Below the pieces are notes generated by a model, which worked only from the letters and a program-made list of their open reading frames with translations, was not told the origin of the DNA and made no database searches. A stretch of DNA of 64,000 bases from the NCBI RefSeq assembly GCF_030463535.1, contig NC_132896.1, positions 24,861,709 through 24,925,708 of the forward strand, read 5' to 3'. A program made the position numbers and the translations under genes. The DNA is from Salminus brasiliensis. Its lineage: Eukaryota; Chordata; Actinopteri; Characiformes; Bryconidae. Each line of letters opens with the position of its first letter. Positions within the stretch are counted from its first letter, which is position 1. Shown piece after piece: positions 32,701 through 45,552 of this stretch.

Positions 32701-33507
32701 GAAAAAAGAAAAGCTTGTTTGGCCTGCACCAAACAGTGTACTACAGGTGTACTACAAAGCAAAAGAAATGCAGCGATTTCTGAGTTTTGAAGAGTTAATT
32801 TCTTTTGTCATCACATCATTTAGTGTGCCATCACTACCTACATCATGTAGTCCACATACTACTTTCAGCACCATGATCTGTAAACACCTTCCTTCCTGTC
32901 AATTATGGACTCCCCACATGTCTGCACGTGCAGCACTTGGGTTTGTTTCCAGCCCACAGCCGAACAAAAAACGGGTTGGTGGTGTGAAAACTATTGCCGG
33001 TCTTCAAAAACGTCACACACCTGACGAAGCTGAGGACAAGTTCAGTGCTTTGAGAGATAAGCCGTGTGGGAACTGGTGCTGAAAGCGGCTGAGTCTGTGA
33101 TTCTCTGAAACGAGTATTTGTTTCTGTAACCCTTCATAACATATTTTATTTTCACCAAAGAGACATACCTGAGGGTTTTTCTGTCTTTTGAAAGCCTTGA
33201 AAAATAGGGTCCATCTTAAAAAAAAAGTGCTTGAAAACCCTTTGCTTATGGCTCACTGTACGTGATCTGTTTTCTTAGTTTTGAGCATCTGAGAACCCGC
33301 TCTGGTTATCCTCAGCTAAAATATAAGAAGCAACTGGAAAACTATTAAATAGACCACAAAGAAGATATTAATAAGCGTGTGTTGTTTAGATTAAATACAT
33401 TTAAACTGCCATTGTCGACAGAAATGCTGGTTTAGATATGAATGAGATTTTCTGCTGGCAGTTTTGAGTGTCTAAATGTTTAGAAAGAGCCATGAAAATG
33501 TCTTTTT
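32701..33507. other. no gene seen
   Basis: A 129-codon ORF (32693-33082) starts inside the Tc1 remnant and has no recognised domain; it is regarded as chance. Confidence 0.45.
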
Positions 33508-33588
33508 CACTCTTAAATATCTTAGTACACTCTTAAATATCTTAGTACACTCTTAAATATAAAGATGCTACAAAGGTTCTATGAGAAA
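33508..33588. repeat. tandem cactcttaaatatcttagta units plus repeat arm
   Basis: Two full and one partial 20-bp units (33509-33558), leading into the aaagatgctacaaaggttct arm of the dispersed repeat also seen at 30808. Confidence 0.85.
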
Positions 33589-33750
33589 GGGGTGGGCAAT
33601 TTGGGCCAGTGTCCATCACAGTTTACTGATTTCCCAATTTGAACAGACCTACTAAGCTTGGCAGTTACGTTGAATCAGGTGTGCTGGAGCAAGAAAAGCA
33701 AAACCCTGTGCAGGAATCTGGCCTTCCACGACCGGGATTGCCCAACCCCG
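33589..33750. mobile_element. 162-bp hAT-type MITE nested in another repeat
   Basis: The left end ggggtgggcaatttgggcca and the reverse complement of the right end (cggggttgggcaatcccggt) are inverted repeats. Flanks ctatgaga / ctatagaa are compatible with a decayed 8-bp duplication. The host repeat resumes with agaagaaccacttctat. Confidence 0.75.
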
Positions 33751-33859
33751 CTATAGAAGAACCACTTCTATACTTGGTTCTGAAATGAAGCGTATTTGTC
33801 AAAGAGATTTGTGAGTATGAATGACCTTTAACCTTCTGGAGTCTACAAACACGCCAGCA

Positions 33860-36180
33860 TGCCAAAGTTGATGTTTTCCCGATGTTTAATCTGTAGAGCC
33901 TGTCCTTTCGGTTCCATCTTATTGCCAGATCGCATGGGGGGAGTCACATGGGGAGTTACAAGGCTGTGAAGACTGGGTAAGATACTTGTCTCTGCCTCTC
34001 ACTGTGTCTAACTGGTAGATTTTGACATCTGTTATAGTTGTGTGTAAAACTGACCGGTGGACACTCAGAACCATGTCTTCTGCCTTTTGCCGTTTATTAA
34101 TACTTTCCACTTTTGTGAAGCTAAGACTCTGGTAAACACATTTCAAGCATCCAAGCAATTCGTCTAAAGGTATGCTTTTACAAGTAATGTGAAGAATTTC
34201 TATAAACAGACTTACATTTTTCAAGTTTGGAATCAGAGTAGCTCTTTACACAGTGCTCTAGATTACATGGGGTCTCATTAAAACATGTGGGTATATGTAA
34301 TGCAAGTGCCTTTAAAGGCAAAATTAAGAAGATATGCAAAAATCTGTTGCTAAATGTCAATGCAGGCATCTACTACACTGCATCAAGTCATAAATAATGA
34401 GAGATAAATTGTTCAGAAACATCTGTCATGTCCACCATGGCAGTGTGCTGTACTGGATGCTTGACCGCTTAGGTCACCATGTTGAAAACGCTTGTACATG
34501 TAATCATGATGTTGTACATCTATGAAAACGCTGTTAAAATCTAACACTGTTAAAATCTATCTCCTGTCATCTTCATCTTCATTGTTGCAAGTAAAGACAC
34601 GCTTTATAGATAAGCGTGTAACAGTGTTGGTTAAGGTTATGTAAGTCCTCCATTCCTGCTGAAATTTGCACATTTTCTTATTGTTTTGTGTAACCATATG
34701 GTGAAGATTGGTGTAAGATTGATTCTTGCTCTGCTGTTAACTTAGACGGCCTATCCACTTTTTGACAAGCCTACCCAAAACTGCATTTCTGCCTATTTGT
34801 GCGAAGCCTGTAGCTGCGGAAACACTCGTATACTTGAGCGCTCCACAGCTGTGTGCAACTGAATGGAATTTATGCCCTAAGCCAAGCTGCGATTCTCATA
34901 ATGCAATAAAGTTATTATTTCCCCAGGTAACTTCAGGAAAGTGGCCCCGAAGCCAGAGAGATAATCCAATTTTTGAAGGGGACCATGTGCTGAGCGGATT
35001 GGCTGAGCTGCACTGCTGTGTGTTTCTGTTGGAGATGTTTATGGATTACCGCAAGGCACCGGACACTGATCCTCTTGTGGATCAAGGGCCCATGGACGTC
35101 AGCAGGGCTATGAGTGCTGTTGTTGTTGGCCTGGGGTCCACAAACTGTATCGCTGTTTCTTGTCCGCCCACCCCCCCCTCCTCAATATTTTCTCTCCCTT
35201 TTCACAGGAAAGCTTGGAGAAGGGAGAAAAGCAAACAGTGCCTGATTTGCCTTTCAGAACTACAGTCTTTTATGGAAATTTGATTCATCTCCATCCTTTT
35301 GAATGTGAGGACAAAAGCTGTGTTAAAAACAGGGCCCGGCGCTTTTTGGCTTTGTGTGAACTCCGGGGGAAATGGAAATTCAATGCCGAGGGAGGAAAGG
35401 GAGCTGGAAAAAGAAGGAGAGTGAGTGCGAGAGAGAGGAGAATGTGGAGAATGTTTCTTATGTACTTTACGCAGGGAAGAAGAAGAGGAAAAAACAGGAA
35501 AGAATCTGTCGAGCGCTTAGAATCAGGACGCGGCGGGGCTGCGGAAGATAAACACTTCTGCGTTTTTTCCCCCTGCCTTCTCTTTTTCGTCACTCAGCGA
35601 GAGCAGCTGTTCCTTATTATGGCAATGAGCGCCGCGCTGTCGTGCTCTTTGCCTCAGCTGAGGCTCAGAGGGGGCATGAGAGGGAGCAATTAGCCCCAGC
35701 TTCACGGCTTGCCTGCCCCCTGTGTGCGCACAAGCGGCATGGGAGCAGAAGCAATAACAAACATGGCACCCAGAATCAGCACAGCGGGGTTGCGGAAAAA
35801 AGCAGGCCGCAGTTTATCTTTCCTCTCTAGCTGGAGTTTATAATACACAGATGGATGTGGGAGATCTGTTATAAAGGGAATAGCTCATAAGATAAGGAAA
35901 GTGACTTGCCAGCGTTGACAAAAGCATGTCGTAGCTAATTTTATGTTATGCTAATCGTTTTTCCACTCCTAGCTCATAGACTCTGACAGCGCGTCATCTT
36001 TTTGCAGTGAGCGCTATGCCCACATAAGGAACTAAGACATTTTCTCTATGGGACGACTGTCATTGGGTCATTGTTGAAATATGGATATTGCATACATGCT
36101 AGCAGTCTTGCACAATGAATTGATACAATAAAACTGACAAAAAAACTGTGAATCTCACTAAAATACCACAAGCAAACCAT
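33860..36180. other. no gene established; two overlapping long ORFs and a GC-balanced block
   Basis: ORFs of 173 and 177 codons (34762-35283, 35160-35693, plus) have no recognised domains and include purine-rich low-complexity runs. An acceptor-like pyrimidine tract ending ttttcacag lies at 35190-35208, so an exon cannot be excluded. 35640-35840 looks like candidate conserved non-coding DNA. Confidence 0.3.
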
Positions 36181-36229
36181 CAAGCTTTATTAAGTGCAGT
36201 AGTTACAGCTGAATTTCATGACTTTATCA

Positions 36230-36565
36230 ACATTTCTGCCTAATCAAATAGTAAAGATCATTTGTGAGGTCAGGATGTTGGATGATTATCACCCCACCCC
36301 ATTATCATCCCCAACTCCCCAGGTCACCCTAAAATTGTTGGAGTACGGTCATTCCAGAGAACACAGCTCCACTGCTCCACAGCTCAATGCTGGGGGGCCT
36401 TATATCCTTCCAGCCCAAACCTGGCATTAAGCCTGGTGCATTAATGTTATTCTGCTCCTGTGTGTGTGCATTTGCACATCTGTGTCAGCAGTGGGTGCAA
36501 CATAAAGTAGCTGAATGCATTCATTAGTGTAGAAGTGTCTACAAACATTTGGACATGTAGTGTAC
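36230..36565 (-). repeat. copy 2 of the dispersed repeat also at 6450 and 38283
   Basis: Reverse orientation: tgaggtcaggatgttggatg, ccactgctccacagctcaat, then the terminus gtgtctacaaacatttggac, the inverse of the start of the 38283 copy. Confidence 0.7.
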
Positions 36566-37038
36566 TACTTTTATCATATCAAATATTCCCTTGTTTTTGG
36601 CTAGTAAATGAATTGGACATATTTGCTTTGTAGATGTTGCAACCTCTGGTTCCCATCACGAACACTGGAAAGAAATCTGATTTGATCTGAGAAGTTTCTC
36701 TATAAAGAACCATTTCAGACTCAGCCACTCGGAATTACAATGTTTACATCTCGAACCACTGAAGTATGTAGAATGAAAAAATCAATTAATTCTCCTTTAA
36801 GTGTTTTTGGACGCAGTAGGCTACAGTTTGAGTAGCAGGTGTTGTCATAACTCATATGATAACTTTGAAGGAGTTGTAGTAGAAGTCTTATTTTTATACT
36901 AATTTATTTCAATATGTAGGAGCACTAGCTTGCTTGTATGTAGCTATATCTGTAATTCTGTAATTCACCTAACGTAACCTCATAATTCTGACGATCTAGA
37001 GACATTCATACAGTTAGCTTCTTTTTTTAAATAAAAGG

Positions 37039-37118
<80 letters not shown>

Positions 37119-37837
37119 GCAGGGAAAGAATTTTAGCTTGTGATTTTCAAAACTGCCATTGATTTCTTTCTTCAGCTTGGAACCACACAATTTGTATGCA
37201 TGGCCTGCAGGGAATCAAAACAATTTCCTGTAGAAAAGGCCCATTAGAACCATTAGGGTTAAAACCTGATGGTTTTTGCTTCCTAATAGGACCTGACTTA
37301 ATAATTACCATTAGAGACTAATAGTTTCCTGTAGGAGACATTTAGATCCCATTGGAAAACCATCAGAATCAGTCATTTACTAATAGGCTACATTTATAAA
37401 CTTTATATCAATGACACTGTTTGTTGTTTGTACATGGGCCAGAAAATTAGCCATTTTATATTTATGTTTTTGTAATTTCTTGACATTATTACAAAGCAAC
37501 TAAAAATAAAAAACCCAGCAATAAAAACCTAATTCTAGACTCTTTGGGTTAAAAAGCCAATTAGGTCACATGGGGACAGCAGTTAAATCCTGCACGCATG
37601 AGAATGTGAACCTTTGACCCTGATGTGATGTGACAGGCGCTATCAACTCTACATCTTGGGAGCAATACTCTCGCCGAGTAAACAGAGGCATCTTTTAAAT
37701 AATTCATGCTTTCAGGACATGGTAAGGAGCATGCAAACTGATCTGTTTCTGAAGCCACAAGGAATAGTTAGGCTTTGCACTATCACCACTTTGGGCCAAA
37801 ATTGCTCACAAAATTGCTGCTTTGGCTGCTTGAGTTA
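36566..37837. other. no gene seen; (TA)n microsatellite at 37041-37114
   Basis: AT-rich sequence with a 70-bp TA tract interrupted once. No repeat of known type besides that. Confidence 0.5.
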
Positions 37838-38280
37838 CACCATATATATCCAAAAATATTTAGACACTTCTTTGAATTAGTTAATTGAAAAAAGAAACCC
37901 CCTTGCTGATAGGTTGAACTTAAATCTGCTAATTCCTTTCATAAAAATTAGTTAATTGAAATTTTGAGTTCTTGCTATGTTGAAGCAGCATTATGCGAGA
38001 ATGGACATTTTTTACTCATGGGCTCCCCCTACAGGAAGTGTCATTTGCGCTTTGAGCTACCACTAAAGAACACGCTTTACACAAATGCATTTCTGCGATC
38101 CAGAGCTAATCATCCAACATCAGTACTTGACCTTACATGGTATTGTTGCTGAAAGCAGTCAAACCCTCACAGCAATTTTACAACTTACTAATGAAAAGCC
38201 TTCTCAAATTTTAAATACATAAGAAATTATGGATAAGCAGGTGTCTCCAATATTTGGGGGGCAAATAATGAATATGTGTA
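37838..38280. repeat. possible MITE with imperfect inverted ends
   Basis: The left end tatccaaaaatatttagaca resembles the reverse complement of the right end (ccccccaaatattggagaca). The interior lacks coding. It directly abuts the next repeat. Confidence 0.4.
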
Positions 38281-38282
38281 TA

Positions 38283-38640
38283 CACTATATGTCCAACTGT
38301 TTGTGGACACCCCTTCAAATCAATGCATTCAGCTACTAAAAGTTGCATAGTTGCAAAGTTAAATACGACTCTTTGGAGAAAATAAACATGAACCTATTGG
38401 CACCATGCCTAATACCACACATAGGCTAGAGCGGTATAAAACACCCCAGCAGTGTTCTCTTGAATGATGGGAAGTTGGGGATGGGTGGTGATCATCCAAC
38501 ATCCTTACAATTGCTCTTGTCATTGATCCTCCAAAGTCTAGTCGAAAGCCTTTCCTGGGTAGTAGAGACCCTGACAAAAGCAGCATAAACTCTTTTTTTA
38601 ATAGCCTTGATTTCAGAAGTAACAATGAATGAGCAGGCGC
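38283..38640 (+). repeat. copy 3 of the dispersed repeat, with intact terminus
   Basis: Starts cactatatgtccaactgttt, then tattggcaccatgcctaata, ggtataaa, and gatcatccaacatcctt. This copy shows the family's 5' terminus best. Confidence 0.7.
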
Positions 38641-40740
38641 CATTTTATGTCCGTACAGTGTGTATGTGTGAGTGTATTGACAAGATTCTCTTGGTGTGTA
38701 AAGGTGAGATCAACATGTTCTACTGCTGAGGATGAGTAAAGAGTAAGCATGGTGACTGTGTGGGGGGAAGGTGCAACCGACAGTTAGGCCAGGACTGATA
38801 GCTTTCTTGCTGTGACCATGGAAACAGCACTGAGTGGATGCAGCTTTCTCTCTCACTCTCACTCAGTCCCTGTCTCTCTCTCCTTTACCCTCCCCTATCA
38901 CACATGCAAACATGCAGTCAAGTAGACAAATATTAGCCTTTATCTAGATGTCACCATAGTGCTTTGGCATGAATTGCAGATAAAGAGCCTAATGCTGAGT
39001 GCATACACAGTGTATCATTAGAACACGCTGTGTATCTGCTTTAGTATTCAGTGTGCCACACACTCCTCACCCTCAACTGACCTTGTCTCTGCACAGTCAT
39101 GTCCTTCAATCACAGTGCCATGCTAAAGGAACCAGCGCTCTTCCACAGCGTTTTTGTCTAATAATAGCTAAATTATGGCCAGATGTTTTAATTTAAACTG
39201 ATTCTGAAAACAGTTTTTGCTGGCCAGTAGCACACTGAGTATAGTAATTGAAGCCCACTCCCTGTGAGATTAAGCACTAAATGCTAACAAAGTCAAGCTA
39301 CAAAGCAACACCCCTGAGCTGTTGAACTGACCCGGGCATGACCTCTGAGCTCACCATGATTGGATTGCAATTTTTAGATTGATGAAGGCTGATACTGGCA
39401 GTGCTTCATGAAGTAATTTACTTTGCTGTAAGGCCTTGTAGCCTCTTCCTCGAATATTTTACTGGTAATTACAACAGCAGGATGTGCCTACAAGCCAGAA
39501 TTCTGGTGAAGTTGACATGGAAATGTACCTTGTACAGTTTCTTGCTAATAACCAGGAGGGCTTATGCATGAACATATGCTGATAGATCTACAATACAGCT
39601 GTCAAAGTGCAACATTTATGCTTGGAGTTTTATAGACTACGATTCTGACAGGGGTTAACACAATAGGCAGTATTCTGCAGAGTGCAGAACATTTCTTTAC
39701 ATTGCTGTTTTTATATGTAAATCATTTAAAAATAGACAGCAGTGGCAAAAAAGTGGTGTCACCAAGAAAGAAAAAAATTGAAAATCTACTTTAGGATCAG
39801 ACATATACGAGCAGGTGAGCAGTGAGGAATACTGACTTTACTTACTTCAACTTTGTTTCTCTAGAGTTCATTTATATTACATTAACTACAGGAGAGAATA
39901 TAATAATTTAATCACTTTTGGGGAAAGGCTAGCCTGTATCCCGTAACTCCCAGTCTCACTCTGGCCCTGACTGCAGATAAGTAAACTCTGACCTGTAAAT
40001 TGCTGCATTGCAGGCCTGGCAGAGCAGACAATACCCAGCGTCTGATGATGTATATGGGACTTTTGTCAAGGAAGAACTAAATATATTGGTTTTGTTTAAG
40101 TTCATGATAATACTTCACATTCTTAAGCTCCCATGAAAATTCAAGGACCGTGTTCCTTGAGACACCATGCAATTTTCACACAACTGAGCAAGCCTGCACG
40201 CTACAGCTTGTACACTCCAGTCAACTCCTTCAGTATGGTGCAGTGATGCATGAGATCACCCGATAACCCACATCATTCTCATCAGTTCTTATGTTTCTGG
40301 GCATTCTCTCTCTTTTCTTCTCTTTGTCTTTTCCTCTCCCCCACCCTTCTTCACTCCCTACGTATCTGCAGTGCATGAATCCTGCAATCCATCTCTCGGC
40401 AGGAGTCGCCGTCATCAGCAGAGATGACAGTAATCATACGGTAGGCTTTGCTCCTCATTCTCCGACACCAAAATAGATTCTGTAATTTGTCAGCCTACGC
40501 ATCTTCCACAATGGAGGCTTCTGAGCAATGCAGCCATACTGAAAGCAATTAATATCAAATACCTGCTGGCTTGTGTCACCTCCAGGTTGTGTTTAAAAGA
40601 CCAGTTCTGGGACCTAAAGTTATTTGTTTTCAGGGAATAAATTGTAGTTTAAATCTAATTCATTGTTTTTAACTTGTGGGGAATGCAGAACACCCATTCC
40701 CACCACCTAAAAAGCAGCATTTTTTTATTCTTATGCTGCC
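38641..40740. other. no gene seen
   Basis: Apparently single-copy sequence; short ORFs only. Pyrimidine-rich runs at 38850-38895 and 40300-40350. Confidence 0.5.
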
Positions 40741-40974
40741 ATTTGAGTCGTTATTTTGTGATACTGTGTAATTATTTTAGAGATATTAATTATCATGAGA
40801 TGTTAATATTTTAGGTGCAGTGTGTTAATTTTTACTTTTGAATTTTTTTTTTTTAGGTCATTATTATAAGGTACTTAGTTAATAATATGATATGCTAAGC
40901 CATTATGAGATACTATGTAAGTATTTTGAGATTAATTATTTTGAGATGTTTAGTCATTATATTTGAGATATTAA

Positions 40975-41058
40975 CCCATCAACACTACAAGGCTTATTAC
41001 ACACTAAGCCGTATTGTTCAGTAACTGCAAGGACTGGTTCTTAATATTGTAGAAGTGA
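40975..41058. mobile_element. 84-bp piggyBac-like MITE
   Basis: Flanked by TTAA on both sides (40971-40974, 41059-41062). Starts CCC and contains aaggcttattacacactaag; ends agaagtga. The same family as 45553 and 47444. Confidence 0.65.
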
Positions 41059-41659
41059 TTAAAATGTTCAAGGTTTCTTGATAATGAGAGTTTTTCAAAA
41101 TGCAGAGAATATCTACCACATCTTTGATTTGTGTAAACACAGTATGTCAATATTTTGGGGGACAAGACAATATTTCTAATATATTGCATAATACACTATA
41201 ATAAATATATTACATAATGTAATATAATGAGTCATTATTTTAAGATACTAAGTGTAAATATTGACATACTGCTGCCAGAAACAGTAGGAGAAAAAATAAC
41301 CAGGCAGGAATAGGCTTCCATAGGACACTGAGGTACACTGCACATTATATTAAGCTACTAAGTCATTGTTTAGTGTAAATTCTTAGTAAGTAATTATTAC
41401 AGGCATTAAACCATTATTATATGTATTAAGTACTTGTTGTGATGCTAAATCATTATTTCGAGATATTGTATGATTATTATCAGATACTAATTTATTATTA
41501 CAGGCATTAAATCATTATTATATGTATTAAGTCATTTTTGGGATACTGTATAATTATCAGATACTATGAAATTGCTATGAGATGCGTCATGCAGAGACAC
41601 TAGGTCAATATTTTGACATTTTAGGTCATTGTAGACAATATACTGTGTTACATGTTTGA

Positions 41660-41812
41660 GAATTATTTAACACAGGTGGGCATTAGGAGTCTTGGCCCAG
41701 GACTCTTACTGCTGTTGCATGGTGTGCTTGCCAGCCTTGGTAATAGAACCCCAGTCTGCCAAAGGGAGTGCAATGTTGTCACCCACTGTGCTACACCAAC
41801 CACAATGAGTCA
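41660..41812 (-). mobile_element. tRNA-derived SINE fragment
   Basis: The minus strand reads tggtgtagcacagtgggtga (A-box side), then gactggggttctattacc (B-box side), then an agagtcctgggccaagactc body. Inserted within the minisatellite block. Confidence 0.65.
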
Positions 41813-42184
41813 TTATGAGATAAGTTGTTATTTTGAGCTACAAAGTGGTTATTTTTGAGACGTTTCAGGGTTTCTGAAGCTAATGAGAGTCTCTAAAAAC
41901 AATGAAAAAATATCTCAATAATAATCAGTCGACATTTTGAAAGTCGATGAAAAAGGGAATCAGCAGGAATAGGCTTCTGTAAGACATTGAGGTACACTGC
42001 ACTGGGTGCTTTTTCACATCACCATAGCTTTCTTTCATGTGCCTCTGGTTAGTGTTCAAACGAATAACCTGCTGCCCATGAAGCAGGGCATAATCAATAT
42101 ATGTAGCAGTGGGAGAGAGAGAGTAAACTTGAGGTGAGAGTATGTTTCGCCTTAAATCTGGAGTGAGATGCTTGGTGGTCCCCA

Positions 42185-42960
42185 TTAGTCATTGAGCAGG
42201 AGACAGGAGAGGCTTTTGTTAGCTGCTCGGGTTATTTGCACATGCCGGGGAGAGGGGAGATTACAAAGATGCATTCCTGACTCGCTCATCTGTCTCCCTG
42301 CACTGAAATATTTGTGAGCCAGGGGATGCCAAAAATAAAAATATGTGTATGCGCCTTACTGATTCCTCGTATCCTCGAACTGGAGCAGCTCACAAGGAAA
42401 CAATTTGGTTAGTCATCAGCGGCTTTTGATCATTTGCACAGTTTAGAAATGCATGGAGGGATATGAAGGATATTTTGCTGGCACCAGCTCTGCTTCTGTA
42501 ACTGTATACCCAGCTACAGCGGGGTCCATTCCGTTGTTGTTTACCGTGGATGTGTGATTGGTAATGAAGTGCTGCAGATGATGCCGAGGGGAGGACACTG
42601 CTGGGCCGAGAAGGCTAATGAATACCGTCGCGGTGGGAGGGAAGCATTTCCAAAGGGGTCTTGAGGAAGGATTTAATTAATGCCAAGCTCTAGAGCAGAG
42701 TGTGGCCTGCCCTTCTGTTCAAAGCGCCAGGGCAACCTGCGTGCCGCCCCTGCCTGAGCCGAAGGCCTGAATTATTGATAGGACCTGAGGTGTAAGCCGT
42801 CCAGAGGAGGGTGGACTTCTGGAGAACGTAGTTTGATTGGATATGGAGCCTGGAGACAAGCTACAGGCTGTCAAGAACTCTGCAGAAAGAGCCAACAAAA
42901 GCACGGCCCCCATTGCAAGGTTACATACTCCTAACAATAAAGGTTCCTAAATTGGTTTTG
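42185..42960. other. candidate conserved non-coding block
   Basis: Non-repetitive, GC-balanced, no long ORF. Contains words such as gattacaaagatgcattcc and an A/T-rich MEF2-like stretch near 42331. Suggestive only. Confidence 0.3.
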
Positions 42961-43309
42961 GTCATAGACATATAGTAAGCAACGTACAGGTCAGAATGGA
43001 GTCAGAATAGTGCATAAGGGTGGTGACAGGAACCAGACGACTGAAAAGTTGAATGCCTCTGAAAGCTTCCTTATCCTCATCCATTTCAAGTTCATCCATT
43101 TCAAATGTAATAAGGTTCAGACCTTCAACTTAAAATGGATGAGGAAATCAATATTGGCAGAAAAAATATAAAAACTAGTATTTAATAATTATTATTCCAT
43201 GTTTCCCACATAGCAATGCACTAATTTACTTAACCATGATTAATTAATCTCTCTTTTTAATAGAACATTTAATTGTTCAGATGGTATCTATGATATAGGC
43301 TGTTCAGAA

Positions 43310-43385
43310 AAGCATGTTGTGACATTTTGTAACATAATTTATCGCAATAAGGAGGAATATTTTCATATTGCCCAGCCCTTGCCCT
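43310..43385. repeat. fragment of a hAT-like MITE end
   Basis: ttcatattgcccagcccttg is the reverse complement of the agggctgggcaatatgaa-type terminus known from fish hAT MITEs. No matching left end was found. Confidence 0.4.
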
Positions 43386-43762
43386 CATGTATCCGGATTT
43401 TTTTTTAAATCCTGTTCACACGAAAACTGTTTTTGGTCACTAAAAAATGGAGTTATGTAATAACTGAAAGTTTGGGAAAGGGACCATGCCCAAAGTTCTC
43501 TCCTCCATTACTACACACTATAAAATTGTTCCTCTCCCTTCTCGTTCTCGTGACGAAAACTTGCACCCTACCACCGCCCCTGCTCCTCCTTATTATCCAA
43601 TCATACTCCACCTCTACCTGGCAAGGGGGGTCTGGCTTCAGGTCCCATCAGCTCGAAGCCCCCCAATATCCAGCCCAAATTTCTTGAGTTCTCCTCCTTG
43701 CCTCAGCTAGCGTGGTCCGCATTCGCAAACTGACCTTTTTGAAAACACTCAAGGTAGCAAGG
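43386..43762. other. no gene established; pyrimidine-rich segment
   Basis: 43480-43720 is unusually C/T-rich with two overlapping short ORFs and no recognisable domain. Confidence 0.4.
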
Positions 43763-44452
43763 TAGGCCTGGGTAATAAAACAATAGTGATATGTATCACG
43801 ATAGTCACATAATTACACAGAAATAGCATTTTAGATAGATTTTTTTAACAGTTTCACTTATAGAAACCACAGATATGCCAAGTTTGATTTTATGAAATCA
43901 CCCCAAGTGTGCACCTGCCCTAGCTCATAAACATCCTAAACGTATTATCCCTTGATAATAAGGTGTGCTATGAGTGACATGCAAGTGGTCAATAATTTAA
44001 CAGGTGTTGGGCGGAAGTAGCATAAGCTGTGCAAGTAGTTCTGATGGTTCTAGTTAACTTAGTTTACTTAGTTAACAGTCTGCTTACCACAGAACACTTG
44101 CGATTCTGGCTGACTGAAAGCCCACTTACAAACGCTCAGGCAATAATGACTCAGATCGAGTAAGTGGTGTTGGAGGACATATCCTGTTGTTTGGGATCTG
44201 TAGCCCACTTGCTAAGCTAGCCTTTGTCGAGTTAGCTCAGATACAGATCCAAAGAGTATCAGACAGCTCAGTGCAGCTGCCTTTGACTATCTGCTGAGCT
44301 GGGAGGATTATTGGGTCAACATTTTTAAATACCACATTATAATTCAAAATGAGATTGTTGTTGTCTTTTTCTTCTGCTTTATATTACAAATATTGCTATT
44401 GATGACATATCTATCTCAATACATATAGCTATTGGTTTATCATCCGGGCCTA
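43763..44452. mobile_element. 690-bp hAT-like MITE with about 40-bp inverted ends
   Basis: The left end taggcctgggtaataaaaca and the reverse complement of the right end (taggcccggatgataaacca) align through caatag, atatgtat and gatag. The interior is non-coding. Confidence 0.8.
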
Positions 44453-45548
44453 TGTTGTGATCCATTTTCCAGCTATATCACTCAGACACATCAACGTACA
44501 TAGGTAGCACTAGGTTCTCAAAGATACTTTAGAGGAAGTTTAATAAAGGTTCTTCTTTGGCAGTTGCCTCAAGCCCTCCTCCTGGTGAGATATCTTCCTG
44601 CGGTTTCAACTCCAACCCAAATCTACAACTCCCCATTTAGTCAATCAGTCGATGACTTCTGATGCCATAAACAGTTGTATCAGGTGAAGTGACTTATGGT
44701 TGGATCTTCGGGAGACCGTTGTTTCATGGCATTGCTCCAGAAAACCTTTTTGGCACCTAACGTTTAAAATGTGCACAAGTCTGTCAAAGGAGATTCATGT
44801 GATCTGCAGTAAGACAAGCCTGTCCTCTTGGAGTTTAGCCTTCTTTTGTTGGCCAATTTGTGTCTGTTTGGCAGATGACGGCAGTAAAACCAGTAGGCGG
44901 ACAGACACAGTGTTCCGCAGGTGATAAATCTTCGCTGTGTTGCACACCCACTGGAGAAGATGGATAGGAATGAGTAACGAGCACCTGGCAGGTTTAAAAC
45001 AGATGTGCTCCCACCTTGCTATTCAGACTTTAAACTAGTAGGAGGAAGCTTCAGGGTGAGAAGGTAGCTATGGACAGGTGAGGAGGAGTGGTGCAATGTT
45101 GAATGCTGTTGGTGCAAGAGGTTTTGGGATGGGGTGGGGTGGGGGGTGTCGGGAGTTGTACTGTCAGAGTTAGAAATCCATTTCTAACTCTAAAGCGTTG
45201 CTATATTTAACCCTAAGACATGATACTGTTATTTTGCTGTATTAAATAAATGTAAAGGGCACAGTTACAAGCTTAATTACATTGATACTTATGTAAGTAA
45301 TTCTACAACATGCTTCATTAGCTTTACTAGTCATGCTATTTTTATTCCATTAATATGTTTTGGATGGCAGTACATAGAACTCAGATTGACCACCAACACA
45401 ATTAGAAACTGACAGATTGATTAACCAGTCATGTTCAAAATTCCTGTTCTAAATAATCTTATAAACATCAACTGGCTGTGGATAGGAGCCACAGTCTAAC
45501 CAGAATTCTGTAAGTATTTTTTATGTTTATGTTTAATGTAGAACAGTC
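44453..45548. other. no gene seen
   Basis: Unique-looking sequence with a short G-rich run at 45130-45150; no supported ORF. Confidence 0.5.
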
Positions 45549-45552
45549 TTAA

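Larger units (their letters stand above)
40741..42010. repeat. degenerate minisatellite of 'tcattattttgagatactaag'-type units, with nested insertions
   Basis: Irregular 20-25-bp units around ttattttgagatattaa and gatactaagtcattatt recur over about 1.2 kb. A second motif, aggaataggcttccataggac...gaggtacactgcac, occurs at 41308-41345 and 41967-42003. Interrupted by a TTAA-flanked insert (40975-41058) and a SINE fragment. Confidence 0.7.

Noticed and set aside
32693..33082. 129-codon ORF as a host gene
   Set aside because: It begins in the wrong frame inside a Tc1 remnant and has no known motif.
33508..33560. CRISPR-like array (20-bp repeats)
   Set aside because: Units are contiguous without spacers, and the host is a eukaryote.
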